DNA of 64,000 bases from Lepisosteus oculatus (Eukaryota; Chordata; Actinopteri; Semionotiformes; Lepisosteidae), in assembly GCF_040954835.1 (NCBI RefSeq), contig NC_090709.1:38870776-38934775 (forward strand), read 5' to 3'. The translations under genes and the position numbers were made by a program. Below, in pieces: positions 31,086-43,291 of the stretch (within the stretch, counting starts at the first letter, position 1; each line of letters begins with the position of its first letter). The notes beneath the pieces were generated by a model that was given only the letters and a program-made list of their open reading frames with translations, did not search any database and was not told where the DNA came from.

Positions 31086-31490
31086 AGACAGACTCACTGG
31101 TCCTCAGGCTGGGACAGGAGATCACACACTGTATTATTATTATTGAGAGACAGGCTCACTGTCTGTTCCTCAGGCTGGGACAGGAGATCACACACTGTAT
31201 TATTATTATTGAGAGACAGGCTCACTGTCTGTTCCTCAGGCTGGGACAGGAGATCGCACACTGTATTATTATTATTGAGAGACAGGCTCACTGTCTGTTC
31301 CTCAGGCTGTGACAGGAGATCACACACTGTATTATTATTATTGAGAGACAGGCTCACTGTCTGTTCCTCAGGCTGGGACAGGAGTTCACACACTGGATTA
31401 TTATTATTATTGAGAGACAGGCTCACTGTCTGTTCCTCAGGCTGTGACAGGAGGTCACACACTGTATTATTATTATTGAGAGACAGAATC
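31086..31490 (+). repeat. 66-bp minisatellite, 6 copies
   Basis: The unit is GAGAGACAGGCTCACTGTCT, GTTCCTCAGGCTGGGACAGG, AGATCACACACTGTATTATT. It directly continues dispersed copy 1. The same sequence is present once, unexpanded, at the end of copy 3 (32555-32605). Confidence 0.93.
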
Positions 31491-31880
31491 CACAGTCGAA
31501 AAATGAAATAGGGTGCACTCTGAAAACACACAGGCGCTCCTGATCGGCTCACAGCTAACTGGGTCTCACAGGGGCTGGACTGGTCTAACTGGGTCTCACA
31601 GAGGCTAGACCAGTCATACTGGGGCTGGACTGGTGTGTGACTGGGTCTCACAGGGGCTAGACCAGTCATACTGGGGCTGGACTGGTGTGTAACTGGGTCT
31701 CACAGGGGCTAGACCAGTCGAACTGGGGCGGGACTGGTGTGTAACTGGGTCTCACAGGGGCTGGACCAGTCATACTGGGGCTGGACTGGGGTGTAACTGG
31801 GTCTCACAGGGGCTAGACCAGTCGAACTGGGGCGGGAGCGGTGTGGAACTGGGGCTGGGCTGGGCTGACGGAAGCGGAAC
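31491..31880. repeat. 51-bp minisatellite
   Basis: Five or six units of ACTGGGTCTCACAGGGGCTA, GACCAGTCATACTGGGGCTG occur from about 31540 to 31830. Confidence 0.9.
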
Positions 31881-32224
31881 TGGTCTGACTGGAGCCGGTC
31901 TGCTGAGAGAGAGAGAGAGAGGCAGACAGGCAGAATTTAAACCCCACCGGTTTAGCGGTTTAAGTGTGTCCCGAGTTCGTACGGACGGTGCGAATACTTT
32001 CCCACCGCCCGGACATGAGAGGCGAGCCGCGGTCCCTCGGGCAGGAGGGGCGGGGTGGTATCTCCCCCCCCCGCCCCGGGCGGCCGGTGGTTCAGCCCAG
32101 TCCGGCAGGTTCCCAGGGTCCCGGCGCCCGGCGGCGCAGTGCGCTCGGCCGCCAGCAGAGGGCGTGCGAGCACTCAATTCACTCCCTCAATCACTCGCTC
32201 GCTCATTCACTCACTCGCTCACTC
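31881..32224. other. GC-rich unique DNA with CTCF-like motif
   Basis: No supported exon. It contains a consensus CTCF-like site at 32152 and ends in a CTCACTCACTCG run. Confidence 0.5.
32152..32164 (+). promoter_or_regulatory. CTCF-like motif
   Basis: CCAGCAGAGGGCG matches CCASYAGRKGGCR fully, in a GC-rich setting (CGGCCG before, TGCGAG after). Confidence 0.55.
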
Positions 32225-32394
32225 AGTCCAGTTCAATTCAGTTCAAGGGGCTTTACTGGCACGACCGATGGGGACAATCCGTGTTGCCACAGCAAATAAA
32301 AATTATAAAATTAACCTGGAAAATAAAAAGAAAATAAAATCTCCAACAAAGACGGATCATAACGTATGTACATCTGCTGTAAACAGTGACGCTC
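32225..32394 (+). mobile_element. Dispersed repeat copy 2
   Basis: CAAGGGGCTTTACTGGCACG, CCGATGGGGACAATCCGTGT and TTGCCACAGCAAAT are followed by AT-rich sequence. Same family as copy 1. Confidence 0.7.
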
Positions 32395-32610
32395 GGCTCA
32401 GTCCAGTCCAGTTCAAGGCGCTTTACTGGCGTGAAGTCAGTACAGTCAGTGTTGCCACAGCAAAACACATACAGTTAACATGGAACACAGAGCTGCAGAC
32501 ATTTACAGTACAGACACGGTCCTCCGGTCTCTCCATCTAGACAGGAGCAGGACTGGGAGACAGGCTCACTGGGGCTCAGGCTGGGACAGGAGATCACACA
32601 CTGGGCCGCC
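32395..32610 (+). mobile_element. Dispersed repeat copy 3
   Basis: CAAGGCGCTTTACTGGCGTG begins this copy. From GTTGCCACAGCAAAACACAT to the TCTAGACAGGAGCAGGACTG block (32450-32570) it is almost base-for-base the same as copy 4 at 61780-61890, suggesting recent spread or conversion. Confidence 0.75.
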
Positions 32611-33000
32611 AGTTCAGCGGAGTTCCCTCCTCCGCCCTCTCCCAGTGGGTGAGGAGGGGTGCGGTCAGCTCCCAGACGGGCGGCAGTCGGTCCCTCATCA
32701 TCGTCACCATCATCTTCATCACGACAACGACAGGGGCCACCAGCCCGGCGCTCCCCCGGAGACCGGGGGCCTCCCCTGCAGCAGCAGCGCCGGCGCGGGG
32801 CCGGGGGCGTGACTCTGCGGCGGTGCGGGCGGCGGCCGCCAGGGGGCGCCGCGCACAAAGGGCGCCAGTGTTCGGCGCTGCCAGCGCGGGTCCTATATTT
32901 AACACGGCCACACAGCGGCCCGCCTGTTCTCCGCCGGGCTGCTGTCGGAAGGAGTTTTCCTCCCGCTGTCTCTCTCTCTTCCACCTCACACACACACACA
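32611..33000. promoter_or_regulatory. CpG-rich segment with TATA-like box and CTCF-like motif
   Basis: High GC and frequent CpG, with GGTCCTATATTTAAC near 32889-32903 and a CTCF-like motif at 32836. This resembles an unmethylated regulatory island, but no transcript start or exon can be assigned. Confidence 0.4.
32836..32850 (+). promoter_or_regulatory. CTCF-like motif
   Basis: CCGCCAGGGGGCGCC matches the strong CTCF form with one tolerated change (A to G at the third core base). Confidence 0.5.
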
Positions 33001-33344
33001 CTCACACACACACTCTCGCCCAGCGCCGGTCCCCCTGTCTCCTGTCTCTTGCTGTCTCTCTCTCTCCTGCTGTACCCCTGTCCCCTGTCTCCTCCTGTCT
33101 CTCTCTCCCCTGCTGTACCCCTGTCCCCTGTCTCCTCCTGTCTCTCTCTCCCCTGCTGTCCCTTCTCCTCCTGTTTCTCTCTCCCCTGCTGTCCCCCTGT
33201 CCCCTCCTGTCTCTCTCCCCCCTGCTGTCCCCCCGTCTCCTCCTGTCTCTCTCTCCCCTGCTGTCCCCCGTCCCCGTCTCCTCCCGCTGCCTCCCTGTCT
33301 CCTGCTGTCTCCCTGTCTTCTCCTGCTGTCTCCCTGTCTCCTGC
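33001..33344. repeat. CT-rich 30-35 bp repeat
   Basis: CTCCTGTCTCTCTCTCCCCT and GCTGTCCCCCTGTCCC alternate about ten times. Low complexity. Confidence 0.85.
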
Positions 33345-34105
33345 TTCAACCACAGGGCTGGGCAGCTTGTTCCCCACCCCAACCCCTCGCGGTGTACAGA
33401 AGAGCCTCCTGTCCTGACTGGAGGAGCTCACCCAGCTGTGTCTGGAGAGAAGCCAGGGTATCGGCTTCAACCACAGGGCTGGGCAGCCTGTTCCCCACCC
33501 CCGCCCCCCTCTGTGTACAGTAGAGCCTCCTTTCCTGACTGGAGGAGCTCACCCAGCTGTGTCTGGAGAGAAGCCAGGGTATCGGCTTCAACCACAGGGC
33601 TGGGCAGCCTGTTCCCCACCCCCACCCCCCTCTGTGTACAGAAGAGCCTCCTGTCCTGACTGGAGGAGCTCACCCAGCTGTGTCTGGAGAGAAGCCAGGG
33701 TATCGGCTTCAACCACAGGGCTGGGCAGCCTGTTCCCCACCCCCACCCCCCTCTGTGTACAGTAGAGCCTCCTGTCCTGACTGGAGGAGCTCACCCAGCT
33801 GTGTCTGGAGAGAAGCCAGGGTATCGGCTTCAACCACAGGGCTGGGCAGCCTGTTCCCCACCCCCACCCCCCTCTGTGTACAGAAGAGCCTCCTGTCCTG
33901 ACTGGAGGAGCTCACCCAGCTGTGTCTGGAGAGAAGCCAGGGTATCGGCTTCAACAGCAGGGCTGGGCAGCCTGTTCCCCACCCCCACCCCTCTCTGTGT
34001 ACAGAAGAGCCTCCTGTCCTGACTGGAGGAGCTCACCCAGCTGTGTCTGGAGAGAAGCCAGGGTATCGGCTTCAACAGCAGGGATGAGCAGCTTGTTCCT
34101 TACTT
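33345..34105 (-). repeat. 121-bp minisatellite, about 6 copies, LINE-derived
   Basis: Units repeat at exactly 121 bp (GACTGGAGGAGCTCACCCAG near 33416, 33537, 33658 and 33779). Read on the minus strand each unit gives [19 protein letters not shown], then [10 protein letters not shown]. Because 121 is not a multiple of three, the same peptide appears in successive frames. This is the inverted counterpart of the array in MHC intron 2. Confidence 0.93.
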
Positions 34106-34429
34106 CCACAATCCTTAAATAGTCCCTCGCCCTCGCCCCTCTCTCTCCTCACTCCTGTCTCTGTCCCGCCCTCTCAGCACACTGTGTGTGAGCTCAGGTA
34201 TAAAGGACTCTTTATTTCTGTGGCTCACACTCTGCTAGGCGGGAGTCACTCTGAGCTCTCCACAAAGCGTTTGATTTTAAACCCCATTTAACAGTCACTG
34301 CTTTAATAAAATATTCTGGTGTTTTTCTTTTTAAAAAAAGCTGTTTGAAGTGTCCTGCCGATTGGTGTTTGAGAAGGACGAAGGAATGTGGACTGATATG
34401 AGTAAAGATCAACACTACACACATACTGA
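34106..34429. other. Unique spacer
   Basis: CT-rich then AT-rich single-copy DNA (for example TTTTTAAAAAAAGCTG near 34330). No gene is seen. Confidence 0.5.
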
Positions 34430-35420
34430 GTAGACTATGTACTTCCCAAATATATACCCTCTGTATAGAGAAATACTGAGAGTCTATACCTACACTCTAT
34501 AGAAGAATACTGAGGATCTACACCTGGAGTCTAGACAATACGCTCTATAGAGAAATACTGAGAATCTACACCTACAGTCTATAGACAACACACTCTATAG
34601 AGAAATACTGAGAGTCTACACTTGGAGTGTGTAGACAATACACTCTATAGAGAAATACTGAGAGTCTACACTTGGAGTGTGTAGACAATACAGTCTATAG
34701 AGAAATACTGAGGGTCTATATCTACAGTCTATAGACAATACACTCTATAGAGAAATACTGAGAGTCTACACCTACAGTCTATAGACAACACACTCTATAG
34801 AGAAATACTGAGGGTCTACATCTGGAGTCTAGACAATACGCTCTATAGAGAAATACTGAGAATCTACACCTACAGTCTATAGACAATACTTGGAGTCTTG
34901 GAGACTACAGTCTATAGACAATACTTGGAGTCTGTAGACAATACAGTCTATAGAGAAATACTGAGGGTCTACACTTGGAGTCTGTAGACAATACACTCTA
35001 TAGAGAAATACTGAGGGTCTACACCTACAGTCTATAGACAATACACTCTATAGAGAAATACTGAGGGTCTACACCTACAGTCTATAGACAATACACTCTA
35101 TAGAGAAATACTGAGGGTCTATACCTGGAGTCTGTAGACAATACAGTCTATAGAGAAATACTGAGGGTCTATATCTACTGTCTATAGACAATACACTCTA
35201 TAGAGAAATACTGAGAATCTACACCTGGAGTCTATAGAAAATACACTCTATAGAGAAATACTGAGGGTGTACACTTGGAGTCTGTAGACAATACGCTCTA
35301 TAGAGAAATACTGAGGGTCTACACCTACAGTCTATAGACAATACACTCTATAGAGAAATACTGAGAGTCTACACCTACTGTCTATAGACAATACACTCTA
35401 TAGAGAAATACTGAGGGTCT
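34430..35420. repeat. About 50-bp minisatellite, about 19 copies
   Basis: The unit is ACACTCTATAGAGAAATACT, GAGGGTCTACACCTACAGTC, TATAGACAAT. Copies vary between CTACAGTCTATAG and TTGGAGTCTGTAG forms. Confidence 0.95.
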
Positions 35421-36415
35421 AGGTGTGACAGTGCTGTCAGTCAGACTCCCAGTGCGCAGCAGTCTGATCCACTCCAGGTGTGACAGTGCTGTCAGTCAGA
35501 CTCCCAGTGCGCAGCAGTCTGATCCGCTCCAGGTGTGACAGTGCTGTCAGTCAGACTCCCAGTGCGCAGCAGTCTGATCCGCTCCAGGTGTGACAGTGCT
35601 GTCAGTCAGACTCCCAGTGCACAGCAGTCTGATCCGCTCCAGGTGTGACAGTGCTGTCAGACTCCCAGTGTGCAGCAGTCTGATCCGCTCCAGGTGTGAC
35701 AGTGCTGTCAGTCAGACTCCCAGTGCGCAGCAGTCTGATCCGCTCCAGGTGTGACAGTGCAGTCAGTCAGACTCCCAGTGCGCAGCAGTCTGATCCGCTC
35801 CAGGTGTGACAGTGCTGTCAGACTCCCAGTGCGCAGCAGTCTGATCCGCTCCAGGTGTGACAGTGCTGTCAGTCAGACTCCCAGTGCGCAGCAGTCTGAT
35901 CCGCTCCAGGTGTGACAGTGCTGTCAGTCAGACTCCCAGTGTGCAGCAGTCTGATCCGCTCCAGGTGTGACAGTGCAGCAGTCTGATCTGCTCCAGGTGT
36001 GACAGTGCTGTCAGTCAGACTCCCAGTGCGCAGCAGTCTGATCCGCTCCAGGTGTGACAGTGCAGTCAGACTCCCAGTGCGCAGCAGTCTGATCCGCTCC
36101 AGGTGTGACAGTGCAGTCAGTCAGACTCCCAGTGCGCAGCAGTCTGATCCGCTCCAGGTGTGACAGTGCTGTCAGACTCCCAGTGCGCAGCAGTCTGATC
36201 CGCTCCAGGTGTGACAGTGCAGTCAGACTCCCAGTGCGCAGCAGTCTGATCCGCTCCAGGTGTGACAGTGCTGTCAGACTCCCAGTGCGCAGCAGTCTGA
36301 TCTGCCCCAGGTGTGTCAGTGCTGTCAGACTCCCAGTGCGCAGCAGTCTGATCTGCCCCAGGTGTGTCAGTGCAGTCAGTCTGATCCACTCCAGGTGTGA
36401 CAGCGCTGTCAGACT
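35421..36415. repeat. 55/51-bp minisatellite, about 18 copies
   Basis: The unit is CAGGTGTGACAGTGCTGTCA, GTCAGACTCCCAGTGCGCAG, CAGTCTGATCCGCTC. Short units lack one GTCA. The same family, same orientation, occupies 44265-46225. Confidence 0.96.
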
Positions 36416-36654
36416 CCAGGTACCCCTAGATTAAGCAATCGTCCCCCGGCTCGCCAGTCATCTCTCCTGCATATCTGCTCTCCTCTCTCTGACCCCATCA
36501 CTCCTCTGTCTAGTCAGACTAAGCCATCTAATTTCTCCTTCCTCTCCTGCCTCCTTCCTGTTTGTCTCTTCAGCCCTCTGTCAGTAGGACAACTCTCTCC
36601 CCCTCTGTCTCTTCCTCACACTATTTACTCAGACCCTGACTGAGATAATTGTGG
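36416..36654. other. Unique CT-rich spacer
   Basis: No repeat or gene recognised between the 55-bp and 62-bp arrays. Confidence 0.5.
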
Positions 36655-38310
36655 TCCTGGAGTGTCCAGTCAGGGTGTCTGTATGAACCCCTCTCTCTCT
36701 CAGTGCAGTGTTCATGTACTGGAGTGTCCAGTCAGTGTGTGTGTATGAACCCCCTTCTCTCTCTCAGTGCAGTGTTCATGTACTGGAGTGTCCAGTCAGT
36801 GTGTCTGTATGAACCCCTCTCTCTCTCAGGGCAGTGTTCATGTACTGGAGTGTCCAGTCAGTGTGTGTGTATGAACCCCTCTCTCTCTCAGTGCAGTGTT
36901 CATGTACTGGAGTGTCCAGTCAGTGTGTGTGTGAACCCCTCTCTCTCTCAGTGCAGTGTTCATGTACTGGAGTGTCCAGTCAGTGTGTCTGTATGAACCC
37001 CTCTCTCTCTCTCAGTGCAGTGTTCATGTACTGGAGTGTCCAGTCAGTGTGTGTGTATGAACCCCTCTCTCTCTCAGTGCAGTGTTCATGTACTGGAGTG
37101 TCCAGTCAGTGTGTGTGTATGAACCCCTCTCTCTCTCAGTGCAGTGTTCATGTACTGGAGTGTCCAGTCAGTGTGTCTGTATGAACCCCTCTCTCTCTCA
37201 GTGCAGTGTTCATGTACTGGAGTGTCCAGTCAGTGTGTCTGTGTGAACCCCTCTCTCTCTCAGTGCAGTGTTCATGTACTGGAGTGTCCAGTCAGTGTGT
37301 GTGTATGAACCCCTCTCTCTCTCAGTGCAGTGTTCATGTACTGGAGTGTCCAGTCAGTGTGTCTGTATGAACCCCTCTCTCTCTCAGTGCAGTGTTCATG
37401 TACTGGAGTGTCCAGTCAGTGTGTCTGTATGAACCCCTCTCTCTCAGTGCAGTGTTCATGTACTGGAGTGTCCAGTCAGGGTGTCTGTATGAACCCCTCT
37501 CTCTCTCAGTGCAGTGTTCATGTACTGGAGTGTCCAGTCAGTGTGTGTGTATGAACCCCTCTCTCTCTCTCTCAGTGCAGTGTTCATGTACTGGAGTGTC
37601 CAGTCAGTGTGTCTGTATGAACCCCTCTCTCTCTCAGTGCAGTGTTCATGTACTGGAGTGTCCAGTCAGTGTGTCTGTATGAACCCCTCTCTCTCAGTGC
37701 AGTGTTCATGTACTGGAGTGTCCAGTCAGGGTGTCTGTATGAACCCCTCTCTCTCTCAGTGCAGTGTTCATGTACTGGAGTGTCCAGTCAGTGTGTGTGT
37801 ATGAACCCCTCTCTCTCTCTCTCAGTGCAGTGTTCATGTACTGGAGTGTCCAGTCAGTGTGTCTGTATGAACCCCTCTCTCTCTCAGTGCAGTGTTCATG
37901 TACTGGAGTGTCCAGTCAGTGTGTCTGTATGAACCCCTCTCTCTCTCAGTGCAGTGTTCATGTACTGGAGTGTCCAGTCAGTGTGTCTGTATGAACCCCT
38001 CTCTCTCTCTCAGTGCAGTGTTAATGTACTGGAGTGTCCAGTCAGTGTGTGTGTATAAACCCCTCTCTCTCTCAGTGCAGTGTTCATGTACTGGAGTGTC
38101 CAGTCAGTGTGTGTGTGTGAACCCCTCTCTCTCTCAGTGCAGTGTTCATGTACTGGAGTGTCCAGTCAGGGTGTCTGTATGAACCCCTCTCTCTCTCAGT
38201 GCAGTGTTCATGTACTGGAGTGTCCAGTCAGGGTGTCTGTATGAACCCCTCTCTCTCTCAGTGCAGTGCAGTGTACTGGAGTGTCCAGTCAGGGTGTCTC
38301 TCACACTGTC
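36655..38310 (+). repeat. 62-bp minisatellite, about 27 copies
   Basis: The unit is CAGTGCAGTGTTCATGTACT, GGAGTGTCCAGTCAGTGTGT, CTGTATGAACCCCTCTCTCT with CT. It contains an acceptor-like CCCCTCTCTCTCTCAG. Further arrays lie at 43292-43455 and 60096-61185. Confidence 0.96.
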
Positions 38311-39049
38311 ACTCTCTCTGTGTCTGTCAGACCAGTGAGCACAGTGGCCCAGTCAGCAGGTCAGTGTGTTTTAATTGCCCCCTCTCCCTCCCTCCCTCCT
38401 CCAGGAATCTCCCTGTGTAAACAGTGTTTGATCCGGCTCTCCCTCTCTCCCTCAATGAGCTTCATTCATTCCCTCTCTCTCCCCTCCCCCTCCGTCCCCC
38501 AGCCCGGCTCAATCCCTCTCTTCACAGGCCTGTCAGTGCCGTTCACTTCCACCCTCTTCTCTCTGTGACCCTCTGACCTCCTCCTGCGTCCCTCTCTCCC
38601 TGTCCACTGTCCCTCTGTCTCTGTCTGCTGTCTGCCTGTCACTGTCCACTGTCCCTCTGTCTCTGTCTGCTGTCCATCTGTTACTGTCCACTGTCCATCC
38701 TCCCTGTCTACTGTCCCTCTGTCTCTGTCCGGTGTCCACCCTTTCTGTCCACTGTCCCTCTGTCCTCTCTCGGTCTCTCTCTCTTTCCACTGTTCTTTCT
38801 CCCTCTCTCCCTCTCTCCCTGTCCCTCTGTCTCTGTCCACTGTCCCTCTGTCACTGTCCAGTGTCCACCCACTCTGTGCACTGTCCCTCTGTCTCTGTCC
38901 AGTGTCCACCCACTCTGTGCATTGTCCCCCTGTCTCTGTCCAGTGTCCACCCTCTCTGTCCAGTGTCCCTCTGTCTCTGTCCACTGTCCTTTCTCCGTCT
39001 CTCCCTGCCCATGGTCCCTCTGTTCCCTCTCACACTGCCCCTGAAAGTC
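38311..39049. repeat. CT-rich spacer and CTGTCCACTGTCCCTCTGTC repeat
   Basis: 38311-38580 is largely unique and CT-rich. 38580-39000 is a variable 24-36 bp repeat of TCTCTGTCCACTGTCCCTCTG. Confidence 0.8.
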
Positions 39050-39738
39050 TGGCCGGCCATTTCATTCCATAATAATAATAATAATGAGAATAATAATAAT
39101 AATGATCTGGTCTATTTTTGGAGCCAGCACATGTATCGTAATGGGTGTGGAATGTTTTTTATTGACTTATTTAGCGGGTCGGCTCCCGTCTTATAATTTT
39201 AGCTAGAGCCCTCACAGAAGCCCTCTGTTCGTTTGCGCCTCCTCACTCACACAAATGTGTAGTTTTCAGTCACGTCAAGGTGTTTTTCCGGATCACGGTC
39301 CTCTCTATGGATTGCTGAGGGTGAACTGACCCCGCCCTCCTGCCCCCTGGGCTGAGCTGCCCCCGGCTGCATCGTTGTGAGCTGCCGTCGATCCGTCCAA
39401 GGCTGTACTGGGCTAATTGCCTGGGTTAATTGCTTAATTGCTAATTGGCTAATTGCCCCCCCCCGGAACGGAACGGAAACTCCCTGCGGCCGCGGCCCCG
39501 ACGAGCAGCTCCGGAGCGATGATAACGAGGTTCGTAAGGGCTGCTGTAAAAATAGCTCACATCCGCAGCCATGACGCTCGCTGGGCCGAATCAGTCTGTG
39601 CCTGCTGCAGCCAGGAACACACCCCGGCTCGCTCTGGAGCAGAGTGCCACACCCCAGCACAAGCAGCACACCCCTTCTCTCCCAGCCTCTTTCTCCCTCT
39701 CCCTCTGCATAGCTCCCACTTCTACTGTCACACTGTAC
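39050..39738. other. Single-copy island between arrays
   Basis: Begins with (AATAAT)n, then apparently unique sequence (TTTTTTATTGACTTATTTAG near 39155, and TTAATTGCTTAATTGCTAAT near 39425). No exon supported. Confidence 0.5.
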
Positions 39739-42700
39739 CCCCACAGTCCAGTCTGTCACACTGTACCCCTCCAGTCCAGTCTGGGTCACACTGTACCCCT
39801 CCAGTCCAGTCTGTCACACTGTACCCCTCCAGTCCAGTCTGGGTCACACTGTACCCCTCCAGTCCAGTCTGTCACACTGTACCCCTCCAGTCCAGTCTGG
39901 TCACACTGTACCCCTACAGTCCAGTCTGGGTCACACTGTACCCCTCCAGTCCAGTCTGGGTCACACTGCAAGCCTCCAGTCCAGTCTGGGTCACAGTGCA
40001 ACCCTCCAGTCCAGTCTGTCACACTGTACCCCTCCAGTCCAGTCTGGGTCACACTGCAAGCCTCCAGTCCAGTCTGGGTCACAGTGCAACCCTCCAGTCC
40101 AGTCTGTCACACTGTACCCCTCCAGTCCAGTCTGGGTCACACTGTACCCCTCCAGTCCAGTCTGTCACACTGTACCCCTCCAGTCCAGTCTGGGTCACAC
40201 TGTACCCCTCCAGTCCAGTCTGTCACACTGTACCCCTCCAGTCCAGTCTGGTCACACTGTACCCCTACAGTCCAGTCTGGGTCACACTGTACCCCTCCAG
40301 TCCAGTCTGTCACTCTGTACCCCTCTAGTCCAGTCTGGGTCACACTGTAGCCCTCCAGTCCAGTCTGGGTCACACTGTACCCCTCTAGTCCAGTCTGGGT
40401 CACACTGTACCCTTCCAGTCCAGTCTGGGTCACACTGTACCCTTCCAGTCCAGTCTGGGTCACACTGTAGCCCTCCAGTCCAGTCTGGGTCACACTGTAC
40501 CCCTCTAGTCCAGTCTGGGTCACACTGTACCCTTCCAGTCCAGTCTGGGTCACACTGTACCCCTCCAGTCCAGTCTGGGTCACACTGTACCCCTCCAGTC
40601 CAGTCTGGGTCACACTGTACACCTCTAGTCCAGTCTGGGTCACACTGTACCCCTCCAGTCCAGTCTGGGTCACACTGCATGCCTCCAGTCCAGTCTGGGT
40701 CACACTGTACCCCCACAGTCCAGTCTGGGTCACACTGTACCCCCACAGTCCAGTCTGTCACACTGTACCCCTCCAGTCCAGTCTGTCACACTGTACCCCT
40801 CCAGTCCAGTCTGGATCACACTGTACCCCTCTAGTCCAGTCTGTCACACTGTACCCCTCCAGTCCAGTCTGGGTCACACTGTACACCTCTAGTCCAGTCT
40901 GGGTCACACTGTACCCCTCCAGTCCAGTCTGGGTCACACTGTACCCCTCCAGTCCAGTCTGGGTCACACTGTACCCCCACAGTCCAGTCTGTCACACTGT
41001 ACCCCTCCAGTCCAGTCTGTCACACTGTACCCCTCCAGTCCAGTCTGGGTCACACTGTACCCCTCCAGTCCAGTCTGGGTCACACTGTACCCCCACAGTC
41101 CAGTCTGTCACACTGTACCCCTCCAGTCCAGTCTGGGTCACACTGTACCCCTCTAGTCCAGTCTGGGTCACACTGTACCCCTCTAGTCCAGTCTGTCACA
41201 CTGTACCCCTCCAGTCCAGTCTGGGTCACACTGTACCCCTCCAGTCCAGTCTGGGTCACACTGTACCCCTCCAGTCCAGTCTGTCACACTGTACCCCTCC
41301 AGTCCAGTCTGGGTCACACTGTACCCCTCCAGTCCAGTCTGTCACACTGTACCCCTCCAGTCCAGTCTGGGTCACACTGTACCCCTCCAGTCCAGTCTGT
41401 CACACTGTACCCCTCCAGTCCAGTCTGGGTCACACTGCATGCCTCCAGTCCAGTCTGGGTCACACTGTACCCCCACAGTCCAGTCTGGGTCACACTGTAC
41501 CCCCACAGTCCAGTCTGTCACACTGTACCCCTCCAGTCCAGTCTGGGTCACACTGTACCCCTCCAGTCCAGTCTGTCACACTGTACCCCTCCAGTCCAGT
41601 CTGTCACACTGTACCCCTCCAGTCCAGTCTGGGTCACACTGTACACCTCTAGTCCAGTCTGGGTCACACTGTACCCCCACAGTCCAGTCTGGGTCACACT
41701 GTACCCCTCCAGTCCAGTCTGGGTCACACTGTACCCCTCTAGTCCAGTCTGGGTCACACTGTACCCCTCCAGTCCAGTCTGGGTCACACTGTACCCCTCT
41801 AGTCCAGTCTGGGTCACACTGTACCCCTCTAGTCCAGTCTGTCACACTGTACCCCTCCAGTCCAGTCTGGGTCACACTGTACACCTCTAGTCCAGTCTGG
41901 GTCACACTGTACCCCCACAGTCCAGTCTGGGTCACACTGTACCCCTCCAGTCCAGTCTGGGTCACACTGTACCCCTCTAGTCCAGTCTGGGTCACACTGT
42001 ACCCCTCCAGTCCAGTCTGTCACACTGTACCCCTCCAGTCCAGTCTGGGTCACAGTGTACCCCTCCAGTCCAGTCTGTCACACTGTACCCCTACAGTCCA
42101 GTCTGTCACACTGTACCCCTCCAGTCCAGTCTGGGTCACACTGTACCCCTCCAGTCCAGTCTGGGTCACACTGTACCCCTCCAGTCCAGTCTCTCACACT
42201 GTACCCCTCCAGTCCAGTCTGGGTCACACTGTACCCCTCCAGTCCAGTCTGTCACACTGTACCCCTCCAGTCCAGTCTGTCACACTGTACCCCTCCAGTC
42301 CAGTCTCTCACACTGTACCCCTCCAGTCCAGTCTGGGTCACACTGTACCCCTCCAGTCCAGTCTGTCACACTGTACCCCTACAGTCCAGTCTGGGTAACA
42401 CTGTAGCCCTCCAGTCCAGTCTGTCACACTGTACCCCTCTAGTCCAGTCTGGGTCACACTGTACCCCTCCAGTCTAGTCTGGGTCACACTGTACCCCCAC
42501 AGTCCAGTCTGGGACACACTGCACCCCTCCAGTCCAGTCTGTCACACTGTACCCCTTCAGTCCAGTCTGGGTCACACTGTACCCCTCCAGTCCAGTCTGT
42601 CACACTGTACCCCTCTAGTCCAGTCTGGGTCACACTGTACCCCTCCAGTCCAGTCTGGGTCACACTGTACCCCTCCAGTCCAATCTGGGTCACACTGTAC

Positions 42701-43260
42701 CCCTCCAGTCCAGTCTGTCACACTGTACCCCTCCAGTCCAGTCTGGGTCACACTGTACCCCTCCAGTCCAGTCTGTCACACTGTACCCCTCTAGTCCAGT
42801 CTGGGTCACACTGCACGCCTCCAGTCCAGTCTGGGTCACACTGTACCCCTCTAGTCCAGTCTGGGTCACACTGTACCCCTCCAGTCCAGTCTGGGTCACA
42901 CTGCACGCCTCCAGTCCAGTCTGGGTCACAGTGCACCCCTCCAGTCCAGTCTGGGTCACACTGTACCCCTCCAGTCCAGTCTGTCACACTGTACCCCTCC
43001 AGTCCAGTCTGGGTCACACTGTACACCTCTAGTCCAGTCTGGGTCACACTGTACCCCTCTAGTCCAGTCTGGGTCACACTGTACCCCTCCAGTCCAGTCT
43101 GGGTCACACTGTACCCCTCCAGTCCAGTCTGGGTCACAGTGCACCCCTCCAGTCCAGTCTGGGTCACACTGTACCCCTCCAGTCCAGAGATCACTGGTCC
43201 AGTCTGGGTCACACTGTACCCCTCCAGTCGAGAGATCACTGGTCCAGTCTGGGTCATATT
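39739..43260. repeat. 30/28-bp minisatellite, about 115-120 copies
   Basis: The unit is CACACTGTACCCCTCCAGTC, CAGTCTGGGT; short units have CTGT for CTGGGT. Variants carry CTCTAG, CCACAG or GCAAGCC. The last two units include an insertion GAGATCACTGGTCCAG. Confidence 0.97.
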
Positions 43261-43291
43261 GTTACCCTACATTTGCAATCCAGTATTAACC

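Noticed and set aside
36655..38420. Overlapping + strand frames of 74-116 codons starting MFMYWSVQS
   Set aside because: They restate the 62-bp repeat in rotating frames. No start context, splice sites or non-repeat protein sequence.
39453..43257. Long frames in the 30/28-bp array on both strands
   Set aside because: Repeat-derived; mirrored in every frame and ended by unit-length changes.
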